DNA of 64,000 bases from Aquimonas sp964586455 (GTDB lineage: Bacteria > Pseudomonadota > Gammaproteobacteria > Xanthomonadales > Xanthomonadaceae), in assembly GCA_964586455.1 (NCBI GenBank), contig CAZPHV010000019.1, positions 11,492-75,491 of the forward strand. Reading direction: 5' to 3'. Under the pieces are notes generated by a model. The model saw only the letters and a list, made by a program, of their open reading frames with translations, made no database searches and had not been told where the DNA came from. Below are positions 17,802 through 25,761 of this stretch, one piece after another (the first letter of the stretch is position 1; each line of letters opens with the position of its first letter). The position numbers and the translations under genes were made by a program.

Positions 17802-19394
17802 ATGGCGGGTACAGTGCGGCGCGGAGGTCAGATTGCCTGGGCCGGACTGAAGCTCGGAGTCGCCGTGCTGCGCCTGCGCCGGCGCGCACCCGACCTGCTC
17901 CCCGCATACGTCAGCACCACCCTGGTGGGGTTGGGCACCACCTTCGTCAAGCTGGGCCAAGGCTTGAGTCTACGCTGGGACCTGCTGCCGGCACCCTACC
18001 GCGAGGCGTTGTCGCGATTGCACAGCGATGTGCCCCCCTTCCCGGCGGAGGAGGCCATGCGTATCGTCGAACAGGCGTTTGGCGCGCCGGTCGGCGAACT
18101 TTTCGCCAGCTTCGATGACAAGCCCCTGGCCGCGGCTTCAGTGGCCCAGATCCATCCAGCGCGCATGCATGATGGTCGCGATGTGGTCGTCAAGATCACC
18201 CGCCCCGGGATCCATGCCCAGGTGCAGGCGGATCTGCTGCTCCTGCGGCGCACGATGCGCGTCGCCCAGTGGATCTGGCCGCCACTGAAACGCCACCGGC
18301 CGCTCGAACTGGTGGACGAACTAGGCGCATTCCTGCGTGACGAGATCGACATGCGTCACGAGGCGCAGAACATGCGGCGCATGGCCAAGGTGCTTGACTC
18401 ACTGCCCGGCATTACCCAACCACACGTCGTCGAGCCCTACGCTACCCGCGACGTGCTGGTCCAGGACCGAAGTCACGGCACCCGCCTGGAGACCGCTTAC
18501 GGAACCGCGGCCGCTCCCGCGCTGGCGAACGCGCTGCTCGATGCCTACGTGCATCAGCTCTTCGGCGCCGGCGTCTTCCATGCCGACCCGCACCCGGGGA
18601 ATCTGTTCTTCTTTGACGACGGTCGCCTGTGCCTGCATGACTTCGGCTCGATCGGTGTGCTCGACCCGGCATCGCGGCTCGCGCTTGGCGGCATGGTCGA
18701 GGCCATTGCAGCCGACGACGCCGAGGGTGTCCTGGATGCGGCAATCGCCCTGGGCTTCTTCCCTCCGCAGGTCGAGCGACGCTCGCATGTGCGCGAGATC
18801 CACCTGATCCTGGCCGAGATGGCCAGCCGCCCATTGGCGGCGTGGTCCATTGCCGAGGCGATCTGGCGCGTGGCACGCATTGGCCAAGGCGCGGGCTTCC
18901 GGCTTCCTGCCCACCTGCTGTCCCTGATCCGGACGCTTTTCCTGGTCGAGAACACGTTGCGGGCACTGGATCCGGATCTGGATCTGCTGGGGACGCTGTC
19001 GGCACAGGCCGCCGAGATCGCCGAGATCGCCGATGCCAGCCGCCCCGGCGGCAACAGGCCGCTCGCCATGCGGCTGGCCCGCACCGCCCGCCAGCTGCCA
19101 CAGATCGCCACCGACCTGTTGCGGCAGGCGCAATTGAGCGACGGACGGCCCGCCCTCTCCGTACATCACCATGGCCTGAGTTCGACGCAGGAGGCAATCG
19201 CCCGCACGGGCAATCGGCTGGCGTTGGCCCTGGTCACCTTGGGCCTGTATGTAAGTGGTGCGCTGTTGAGCCTGCACTCCGACGGCCCGCAAGTGTTCGG
19301 TCACATGCCTTTCCTGGCTATCGTGGCCTTCGCTGCTGCGGCATTGCTCTCGCTGCGGCTGGTGACGGCCATCGCCAGATCGGGGCACTTGTAA
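17802..19394 (+). CDS. ABC1/UbiB-family atypical kinase with C-terminal membrane hairpin
   Basis: 530 residues. Signatures of the UbiB/ADCK family: VKLGQGLSLRWDLLP (KxGQ), AAASVAQIHPAR (Ala-rich loop), VVKITRPGI (Lys), FHADPHPGNLF (catalytic loop) and LHDFGSIG (DFG). Two hydrophobic helices close the protein (about residues 485-525). Housekeeping UbiB supports ubiquinone biosynthesis; this copy sits between phosphoketolase and a copper ATPase, not in a ubi operon, so its target is unknown. The ATG at 17802 lies 25 bases after the phosphoketolase stop. Confidence 0.85.
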   Translation: MAGTVRRGGQIAWAGLKLGVAVLRLRRRAPDLLPAYVSTTLVGLGTTFVKLGQGLSLRWDLLPAPYREALSRLHSDVPPFPAEEAMRIVEQAFGAPVGELFASFDDKPLAAASVAQIHPARMHDGRDVVVKITRPGIHAQVQADLLLLRRTMRVAQWIWPPLKRHRPLELVDELGAFLRDEIDMRHEAQNMRRMAKVLDSLPGITQPHVVEPYATRDVLVQDRSHGTRLETAYGTAAAPALANALLDAYVHQLFGAGVFHADPHPGNLFFFDDGRLCLHDFGSIGVLDPASRLALGGMVEAIAADDAEGVLDAAIALGFFPPQVERRSHVREIHLILAEMASRPLAAWSIAEAIWRVARIGQGAGFRLPAHLLSLIRTLFLVENTLRALDPDLDLLGTLSAQAAEIAEIADASRPGGNRPLAMRLARTARQLPQIATDLLRQAQLSDGRPALSVHHHGLSSTQEAIARTGNRLALALVTLGLYVSGALLSLHSDGPQVFGHMPFLAIVAFAAAALLSLRLVTAIARSGHL

Positions 19395-19507
19395 GCAGCT
19401 GGAGCCCCGACCATCGGGGATCGCGATTTCAGGCAGTCCCTTGCAGAATCACCGATCTATCTCCCCGCTGACGCCCAGTGCATCAGTGCATCCAGGAAGG
19501 CAGACCC

Positions 19508-21583
19508 ATGACGCAACACAACCACCATCATCAAGATCACCAGGCACATAGCGAACAATCGCCTGTTTCCCGCAAGCGTGGCGATGGCGACGCCCATGCC
19601 GGGCACGACAAGCATGCCGGCCACAGCGCGGCGGGCTTCCGCGACAAGTTCTGGCTCACGCTGCTGCTGACCATCCCCACGTTGATCTGGAGCGGGATGA
19701 TCCAGCATTGGTTCGACTACACCGCACCGCAGTTCCCGGGCGCGGCGTACATCCCCGCGATGTTCGGCACGGTCGTGTACTTCTACGGCGGCTCGCCGTT
19801 CCTCCGCGGCGGATACCACGAGCTGAGAAATCGCCTGCCGGGCATGATGACGCTGATCTCGCTTGCGATCACCGTCGCCTTTGTTTACAGCGCCGTGGTC
19901 ACGCTCGGCCTTGTCGAGGGACTGGATCTGTGGTGGGAGCTGGCGACGCTGGTGGCGATCATGTTGCTCGGCCACTGGATCGAGATGCGTTCGATCAACC
20001 AGGCACAGGGCGCTCTCAAGGAACTCGCGAAGCTGCTGCCTGATATGGCGGTGCGGTTGGATGAGGCCGGTACCGCGAAGGAAGTCCCTGTCGCGGAACT
20101 GAAGCGCGGCGACCTGCTGCTCATCAGGCCCGGCGCGAGCATTCCCGCCGACGGCGTCGTGAAGGAAGGGACCAGCGCCGTCAACGAAGCGATGATCACC
20201 GGCGAGTCCAAGCCGATGGACAAGTCGACGGGCGACCGGGTGATCGCCGGCACCGTCAACGGACAGGGCTCGTTGCGTGTCGAGGTGACGGGAACCGGCG
20301 ACGAGACCGCGCTCGCGGGTATCATGCGGCTCGTCGAGCAGGCCCAGACGTCGCGCTCGCGCGCCCAGGCCCTGGCGGACCGGGCGGCGTTCTACCTCAC
20401 GATCATCGCCATCGTCTCCGCCGCGGTTACCGCCATTGTCTGGCCACTCCTCGGTCGACCGTGGAGCTTCACGATCGAGCGCGTAGTGACCGTGCTCGTG
20501 ATCGCCTGTCCCCATGCGCTGGGCCTGGCCATTCCGCTGGTGACCGCCATCTCGACCACGATTGGCGCACGGAACGGCCTGCTCGTGCGCGATCGACGCG
20601 GCCTGGAAGAGGCCCGTTTGCTGAACACGGTCGTGTTCGACAAGACAGGCACGCTCACCCTCGGTTCGCACCGCGTCGTGAAGACCACTGCCGCCGATGG
20701 ACTCACCGACGACGAGGTGCTTCGCGTGGCCGCGTCGGTCCAGCGCGACGCTGAACATCCGATCGCGCAGGCGCTGATGACCAGCGCAAAGGAACATGGC
20801 ATCGACGTTCCGATGTCGCAGGACTTCGAGTCCATGCCGGGACGCGGCGTGCGCGCAGTCGTCGAGGAGCGCTCGCTTCACGTTGGCGGGCCGGGTCTCT
20901 TGAGAATGCTCGCCGTCGAGCCGCCGGAGACACTTCGGCGGGCTGCCGAATCAGCGGCAGCCGATGGGCAGTCTGCAACCTACCTGGTGGAAGGCGACCG
21001 GGTGCTCGCCGTATTTGCGATCGCGGATGCCATCCGTCCCGAATCGTTCGACGCGGTCAAGCGGCTGCACGACGAAGGACTGGAGGTTGTCCTGCTGACG
21101 GGTGATTCCACGGCGGTCGCAAACGCGGTCGCGAAGGAACTCAACATCGACACCGTCTTCGCCGAGGTATTGCCCGAGGACAAGGTGGCAAAGATCGAGG
21201 AGCTGCAGGCCCAGGGCAAGCGCGTCGCGATGGTGGGTGACGGTGTCAATGACGCTCCGGCGCTGCTCACGTCCGACGTCGGCATCGCCATCGGCACAGG
21301 GACGGACGTCGCGGTCGAGGCCGGCGACGTCGTACTCGTGCGCAGCGACCCGCGCGACGTGCCAGCGATCATCGAATTGAGCAAGGCCACCTATCGCAAG
21401 ATGATCCAGAACCTGTGGTGGGCCGCCGGCTACAACATCGTCGCCATCCCTCTCGCCGCTGGCGTTCTCGCCGCATGGGGGATCCTGCTGCAACCTGCGC
21501 TTGGGGCAGTGCTCATGTCGCTGAGCACCGTCGTTGTGGCAATCAATGCGCAGTTGTTGCGCCGGGCGGTGCGGTCCCCATGA
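19508..21583 (+). CDS. copB: copper-exporting P1B-3 ATPase, CopB type
   Basis: 691 residues from the ATG at 19508, which is preceded by AGGAAGG. The N-terminus is a His-rich stretch (TQHNHHHQDHQAH) instead of a CxxC domain, and the metal helix has the CPH motif (VIACPHALGLA). Both are CopB/P1B-3 features for Cu(I)/Cu(II) export. DKTGTLT, EHPIAQAL (HP motif) and GDGVNDAP are intact, so the pump should be active. It lies between the UbiB-like gene and acetate kinase on the same strand; the acetate kinase GTG starts 19 bases after its stop. Confidence 0.92.
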   Translation: MTQHNHHHQDHQAHSEQSPVSRKRGDGDAHAGHDKHAGHSAAGFRDKFWLTLLLTIPTLIWSGMIQHWFDYTAPQFPGAAYIPAMFGTVVYFYGGSPFLRGGYHELRNRLPGMMTLISLAITVAFVYSAVVTLGLVEGLDLWWELATLVAIMLLGHWIEMRSINQAQGALKELAKLLPDMAVRLDEAGTAKEVPVAELKRGDLLLIRPGASIPADGVVKEGTSAVNEAMITGESKPMDKSTGDRVIAGTVNGQGSLRVEVTGTGDETALAGIMRLVEQAQTSRSRAQALADRAAFYLTIIAIVSAAVTAIVWPLLGRPWSFTIERVVTVLVIACPHALGLAIPLVTAISTTIGARNGLLVRDRRGLEEARLLNTVVFDKTGTLTLGSHRVVKTTAADGLTDDEVLRVAASVQRDAEHPIAQALMTSAKEHGIDVPMSQDFESMPGRGVRAVVEERSLHVGGPGLLRMLAVEPPETLRRAAESAAADGQSATYLVEGDRVLAVFAIADAIRPESFDAVKRLHDEGLEVVLLTGDSTAVANAVAKELNIDTVFAEVLPEDKVAKIEELQAQGKRVAMVGDGVNDAPALLTSDVGIAIGTGTDVAVEAGDVVLVRSDPRDVPAIIELSKATYRKMIQNLWWAAGYNIVAIPLAAGVLAAWGILLQPALGAVLMSLSTVVVAINAQLLRRAVRSP

Positions 21584-21602
21584 ACATGATTCGGGGACAC
21601 CT

Positions 21603-22706
21603 GTGACCACGCGCCGGCTTCTTGCACTCAACGTTGGCTCGTCCACCCTCAAGGGCGCGTCCTATCTGTTCAACACTGAGGGACACGGCGCGCAGTCTCG
21701 TCTGCTCGAGCGCTCCCGGGCCGAAATTCCAGTCGGCGTGGATGCGCAGGAGCGCCTTGCCACCCTGCTCGAGGCATTGTCGGAGCCGTGGCCCAGCCCC
21801 GACGTGGTGGTGCACCGAATCGTACATGGCGGTGACCTGCACGACGCCCGCGAGCTCGACGAAACCGTGCTCGCGAAACTGGATGCATTGGTGCCGTTCG
21901 CACCCTTGCACCAGCCGGTAGCCCTCGCTTTCGCGCGTGCCGCGCGCATGCGTTGGCCGCACGCGCGCCAAGGCGTGGCCTTCGACACCGACTTCCACGC
22001 GTCGCTCGCGCCCTGGAGCCGGCGCTTGCCTGTCCCTGAAGCATGGGATGCGCTGGGCATCCGCCGCTACGGTTTCCATGGACTCGCCTTTGCCTCCGCG
22101 CTCCGCATAGTGGCCAGCCACGACGCTGGAATCCTGAAGGGCCGCGCTGTCTTCGCGCATCTGGGGGGTGGCTGCAGCGTCTGCGCCGTCGAGGGCGGCC
22201 GCAGCCGCGACACCACCATGGCGCTCACTCCGCTGGGTGGAATCCCGAGCCCTACCCGCTCCGGAGATCTCGATCCCGGCGCGTTGCTGTATCTGCTGAG
22301 GCATGAACGCCTGGATGCGCAGGCGCTTGAAAACGGCCTGTACCGCAGTGCAGGCCTTGCCGGAATCGCCGGCCATGGCGACATGCGCGTGTTGCTGACG
22401 GATCCCGGCCCGCAGGCCCAGCTTGCCGTGGAGCTCTTTGCAGTCCGGATTGCGCAGTCCATCGCGGCCATGGCCACGGCAATTGGCGGTCTCGACCATG
22501 TCGTCTTTTCCGGCGGCATCGGCCATCGCGCGCCGGTTTTGCGGGCTCGCATCGTCGCGCGACTGGCCTGGCTCGGCCTGGCGCTGGCACCTGACGTCAA
22601 CGATGCTGGAGCCACGCGGATCGACCGCGGGGGCGGGCCGAGCATATGGAACGTCGCGATCGATGAGGAGCGCGAACTGGCTGAATCGGCACTCGCCTGG
22701 CTGTAG
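21603..22706 (+). CDS. ackA: acetate kinase (short, divergent)
   Basis: 367 residues, about 30 shorter than typical AckA. It keeps the ASKHA landmarks: LALNVGSSTLK, VVHRIVHGG, FDTDFHASL, RRYGFHGLAF (canonical RYGFHGTSH), AHLGGGCSV, TPLGGIPSPTRSGDLDPG and FSGGIGH. It would convert acetyl phosphate and ADP to acetate and ATP (or the reverse). The GTG at 21603 is used because in-frame ATGs further upstream lie deep within copB and lack family residues. Together with the phosphoketolase three genes upstream it forms an acetyl-phosphate energy route. Confidence 0.88.
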   Translation: MTTRRLLALNVGSSTLKGASYLFNTEGHGAQSRLLERSRAEIPVGVDAQERLATLLEALSEPWPSPDVVVHRIVHGGDLHDARELDETVLAKLDALVPFAPLHQPVALAFARAARMRWPHARQGVAFDTDFHASLAPWSRRLPVPEAWDALGIRRYGFHGLAFASALRIVASHDAGILKGRAVFAHLGGGCSVCAVEGGRSRDTTMALTPLGGIPSPTRSGDLDPGALLYLLRHERLDAQALENGLYRSAGLAGIAGHGDMRVLLTDPGPQAQLAVELFAVRIAQSIAAMATAIGGLDHVVFSGGIGHRAPVLRARIVARLAWLGLALAPDVNDAGATRIDRGGGPSIWNVAIDEERELAESALAWL

Positions 22707-22742
22707 CCACGACACGCCCCAAGGGTCGGCTCCGGTGGGGAA

Positions 22743-24044
22743 TCACTCCTCGATCCGTGACGACGTGAGCACCGCTGCGAATCCACCACCGGGGGTGCGC
22801 ATGTTCGTGGTCTGGCCCTGGTACAGCCTGGCCGCGAACAACAGGACACCCGCCTCGGACGCGAAGCAGCGCACATCCGCCTTGAGGGACTGGCCCCCAT
22901 GCACGATCCGCATGCTCGGTGGCGCGAAGGCCTGTGCGATGTAGGTCGCCGACGCCATAGACGCCCAAGTCCGCCGGGTCAACTTGTCGCCCCGATAACT
23001 CCCACGGCTGCCAAACCCTGCTGCAGGCTTGAAGAAATATCCGTTGCGCACTGCCCACAACGCATCCCGGTTCGCGGGCACGAGTTCGACCGTGGGCGGG
23101 ATCACCTGGCCCAGCAGTGCCGTCGAACCCGCATCGACCCCGAACCCGCCGAGCAGAGCCGGGTCCCCGAGCACCGCAAGGTTGCGCTTGTCGGCAAACA
23201 GCGCGTGTGCTCGGGGATGCGGCATCAGCGCGACGTCCCCTGCCAGGTAAGCCTCACGAATGTCTGCATGCGAGGCATCCTCGAGCGCGAAATCGGTCAA
23301 CCGATTGTAGACAGTGTCGATTCGACCGTGGGCATCCTCAAGCCCGTCCGAACCAAACGACAAATCCTCGGGAGCGCTGATCACGCAGTCCACGCCATGG
23401 TCCCGAAACGCGTTCGCGTACAGCTCAAACTCGGGGTAAAGGAACTGCGCTCGCGGAGTGCTGTCCACGATGGCCAGGCGCGACGGCGTGCGCCCGGATT
23501 GCTGCCGAGCATCCTCCATCCAGGCCGTGACGGCCGCATCACGCGCTTGGGCCGCGTTGGTCCAGGTGGCCCATGCTGGCGGCGCGCAAGACCGCACGGC
23601 ATCGAGCAACAAGGCATTGAGGAGCAGACCGCCTGGATTGGTGTTGACCTCGATCAGCCGCGGCCCATCGACCGTCAGGTGAAAGTCCAGACCCAGGACG
23701 CCCCCCGCCGAACCCGGATCATGGGTTGCAATGTCAGGGGCCCATTGCAGGACCCGTTGGCTATATCCCGGGTTTCCTGCGACGTCGAAGACCGCCGCCG
23801 CGACTCGTCCCATGGCCTCCAACGCGGGCCGATCAACGAACAAGGCATAGGGTGAAAATAAGTGCGCGTGTACGGCGGGATCAGTCGTGAACTCCGGAAA
23901 GGCACCCCGGATCGACTCGTGCAGACGGAGGATGTCGACCACTTCGCATGCACACCGCTGGTTGAGCGGCGCGCTTTCCAGGGTGGCACAGTCGATCTCG
24001 CAGCCTGTCTGTCCAACTATTATCGGAGTCCGCGGTTCAACCAC
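22743..24044 (-). CDS. ATP-grasp-like enzyme at the end of the mer operon, function unknown
   Basis: 433 residues from a GTG that overlaps the stop of the GDCCVxC gene; a longer start at 24155 would lie inside that gene. ATP-grasp features: LFADKRNLAVLGD, FFKPAAGFGSRGSYRG (Lys-Pro plus glycine-rich loop), DVRCFA, and NMRTPGGGFAAV, with an N-terminal LIEVNTNPGG block. The N-terminus is Cys-rich (CEIDC and RCAC). ATP-grasp enzymes ligate a carboxylate to an amine or thiol; substrate unknown. Being the last gene of merT-merP-GDCCVxC it may serve thiol or metal-chelator chemistry, but that is inference. Confidence 0.7.
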   Translation of the reverse strand: MVEPRTPIIVGQTGCEIDCATLESAPLNQRCACEVVDILRLHESIRGAFPEFTTDPAVHAHLFSPYALFVDRPALEAMGRVAAAVFDVAGNPGYSQRVLQWAPDIATHDPGSAGGVLGLDFHLTVDGPRLIEVNTNPGGLLLNALLLDAVRSCAPPAWATWTNAAQARDAAVTAWMEDARQQSGRTPSRLAIVDSTPRAQFLYPEFELYANAFRDHGVDCVISAPEDLSFGSDGLEDAHGRIDTVYNRLTDFALEDASHADIREAYLAGDVALMPHPRAHALFADKRNLAVLGDPALLGGFGVDAGSTALLGQVIPPTVELVPANRDALWAVRNGYFFKPAAGFGSRGSYRGDKLTRRTWASMASATYIAQAFAPPSMRIVHGGQSLKADVRCFASEAGVLLFAARLYQGQTTNMRTPGGGFAAVLTSSRIEE

Positions 24045-24249
24045 AACAGGGATTGTTCTGTTGGATCGGTGGACATGGCACTGTTCCGAACGAGCAGAAC
24101 ACACAGCAGTCGCCTTGATGCGGACGCAAAACCGCTCCACAGCCCGTGCACTCATAGAAGAATTGACACGCTGTGATGGGCATTGTCTCGGTCGCCCGAT
24201 GGCCGCACTCCGGGCAGGTCAAGATGCTTTCCAGCTTGACGTCACTCAC
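24037..24249 (-). CDS. GDCCVxC-domain small Cys-rich protein of the mer operon
   Basis: 70-residue protein with a CPECGH knuckle, a second pair in YECTGCG, the diagnostic GDCCVFC block, VPCPPIQ and a terminal PCCG. This is the small Cys-rich family often placed after merP. The GTG start overlaps the merP stop (frames GTG and TGA within 8 bases). Relatives can contain selenocysteine, but here every signature position is an ordinary Cys codon, so no recoding is needed. Likely binds Hg or another soft metal in the cytoplasm; not shown. Confidence 0.82.
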   Translation of the reverse strand: MSDVKLESILTCPECGHRATETMPITACQFFYECTGCGAVLRPHQGDCCVFCSFGTVPCPPIQQNNPCCG

Positions 24250-24529
24250 CGCCAGTCCGCACCTTGGCCGGGAAGCCTGCTTCCGTGACTGCACGCGCGA
24301 TTCCGGCTGCATCCGTCTGGCTCGATTCGAACGTCACCGTGACTGTTTCAGCCCGGGTGTCCACCTTCACATCGGCCACGCCCGGCACCTTCTCCAGCGC
24401 CTTCCTGATGGTGATGCCGCAGGCGGGACAGGTCATGTTCTCAGCATCGAGCATCACTACGGTTGCGGGCGTCGCAAGAGCGGCACCGACCGACAGAGCA
24501 GCCACCAGGGCCAGTATCCACTTGTGCAT
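24242..24529 (-). CDS. merP: periplasmic mercury-binding protein MerP
   Basis: 95 residues: a signal peptide (KWILALVAALSVGAALA) and one heavy-metal-associated domain with MTCPACGITIRKAL (MxCxxC loop) and the GFPAKV end. MerP scavenges Hg(II) in the periplasm and hands it to MerT. The residue after the second Cys is Gly rather than the usual Pro. It lies 8 bases behind merT and overlaps the GDCCVxC gene. GGAGG-like sequence precedes the ATG. Confidence 0.92.
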   Translation of the reverse strand: MHKWILALVAALSVGAALATPATVVMLDAENMTCPACGITIRKALEKVPGVADVKVDTRAETVTVTFESSQTDAAGIARAVTEAGFPAKVRTGGE

Positions 24530-24537
24530 CGCGCCTC

Positions 24538-24894
24538 CTACAGAATCCAGACGATGTAATAGGGAAACAGCAGCAACAGGACGATGAGGGCTGTCGCCAA
24601 CCAGAGCCAACGTCGCCTGCGTCGCAGAGCGTCCGGGGCGATGCAACTGCCATCCACACCGCACCGTGCCGCCGGTCGATACAGCATCCAAAACGCCACG
24701 GCCAAGGACAGTACGGCGGCGGCGCTGAACCAGGGCCTCAAGGGATCGAGAGCTGTCAGGGTGCCGATCCAGGCGCCACTGATGCCCAGCAGGACCAGCA
24801 CCAGCGGCACGACGCAGCAGACCGATGCGCCAATGGCGGCGATGCTCGCGCCAACGATGGCTGGAACAGACGATTTGGCCGGGGTTGTTTGCAT
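24538..24894 (-). CDS. merT: mercuric ion transporter MerT
   Basis: 118 residues, three hydrophobic helices. Helix 1 contains the vicinal pair in ASVCCVVPLVLVLLGISGAW, and the cytoplasmic loop has CGVDGSC, the second Cys pair of MerT. It carries Hg(II) from MerP across the inner membrane. First gene of the minus-strand mer operon, directly behind the mer operator. No merA (mercuric reductase) follows, so detoxification beyond uptake must lie elsewhere or have been lost. Confidence 0.93.
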   Translation of the reverse strand: MQTTPAKSSVPAIVGASIAAIGASVCCVVPLVLVLLGISGAWIGTLTALDPLRPWFSAAAVLSLAVAFWMLYRPAARCGVDGSCIAPDALRRRRRWLWLATALIVLLLLFPYYIVWIL

Positions 24895-24901
24895 CAGAGC
24901 A

Positions 24902-24932
24902 TACTAGCCTCTGTACCTAGGTACGGAGTCAA
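24902..24932 (-). promoter_or_regulatory. mer operator/promoter (divergent merT / merR)
   Basis: On the minus strand TTGACT (24932-24927) and CTAGTA (24907-24902) are separated by 19 bases containing the dyad CCGTACCTAGGTACAG (24926-24911). Sequence and spacing match the classical MerR-controlled merT promoter. merR starts in the opposite direction 3 bases beyond. Confidence 0.92.
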
Positions 24933-24935
24933 GCC

Positions 24936-25361
24936 GTGCGTCCGAACACGTTTACGATCAGCCGGCTGGCGGCGGCGGCCGATGTGCACGTCGAAACCGT
25001 GCGCTACTACCAGCGACGTAGGCTGCTGCGTCAACCCGAGCGACCCATAGGAGGCGTGCGTCGTTACGACGAAAACGATGTCAATCGGCTTCAGTTCATC
25101 CGGCGCGCTCAGATGATGGGATTCAGCCTCGACGAGATCGCTGGCCTGCTAGAGATCACAGGCGAACGTTCTTGCGAGCAGACCCGTCAGCTGACCGAGC
25201 GAAAGCTCGTCGATGTCCGTCTACGAATCCGCGAGCTGCGACAGCTGGAGAGGGATCTCGAACAGAAAATAGCGCGGTGCGCCCAAGTGCCGGCGGGAGA
25301 GTGCTGCCCAACCCTCGATTTTCTGGAGCGGCCAAGAAAGCCAGCTGCGACAGGCAGTTAG
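24936..25361 (+). CDS. merR: mercury-responsive regulator MerR
   Basis: 141 residues with the winged-helix domain (TISRLAAAADVHVETVRYYQRRRLL) and the three Hg ligands in their usual frame: RSCEQTR, ARCAQVP and GECCPTLDF, separated by the long dimer helix. GTG start. It is divergent from merT across the mer operator. It represses without Hg and activates merT-merP-GDCCVxC-ATP-grasp with Hg. Confidence 0.95.
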   Translation: MRPNTFTISRLAAAADVHVETVRYYQRRRLLRQPERPIGGVRRYDENDVNRLQFIRRAQMMGFSLDEIAGLLEITGERSCEQTRQLTERKLVDVRLRIRELRQLERDLEQKIARCAQVPAGECCPTLDFLERPRKPAATGS

Positions 25362-25761
25362 CTCACTTTCGGCCCGTTTTTACACGAATCCCTGCCGACC
25401 CTCAATATGGGCGATGCCGGCCGTCTTGATTCGTTCGAAGATGCTGGCTCAGCCACGGGATTGATGTATTTCGGGGTCTGTTCGGTGCCGCACCCTGAGC
25501 AATGAGCTCGGCGAGCCGTGCCGGGGTCGTTGCCGACGGAATTGTGCTCAAGCATGCGTCGCCGGTTTCAGAGCAAGGCGCGTGTTGCCCCGCCCGCTCG
25601 CAGCCGCTCTGGCTTGTGCGAACAAAGGCATGCCTATCAGCCGTCCGGCTACCCTCCTCCGAGAGCCAGCTGAGGGCGGCTGCGCCTGCGACTTCAAAAT
25701 CGCCGAGCTGCGAGGACGCGCAGTATCCTCGCCGTCATCACCGCGCCCGGAGAATGGCCGC
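25362..25761. other. non-coding stretch at the right edge of the metal block
   Basis: 400 bases without a supportable gene. A 65-codon minus-strand frame (25358-25555) contains CSGCGTEQTPKYINPV but has no recognisable family and no ribosome site; it may be debris of a lost gene. This is where metal-resistance genes give way to ordinary chromosome, yet no direct repeats or insertion-sequence ends were recognised. Confidence 0.35.

Noticed and set aside
24037..24249. GDCCVxC protein as a selenoprotein
   Set aside because: All signature positions are TGC or TGT; no in-frame TGA before the final stop.
25358..25555. 65-codon minus-strand frame with CSGCG
   Set aside because: No start context, overlaps the merR end, no family; left as possible debris.
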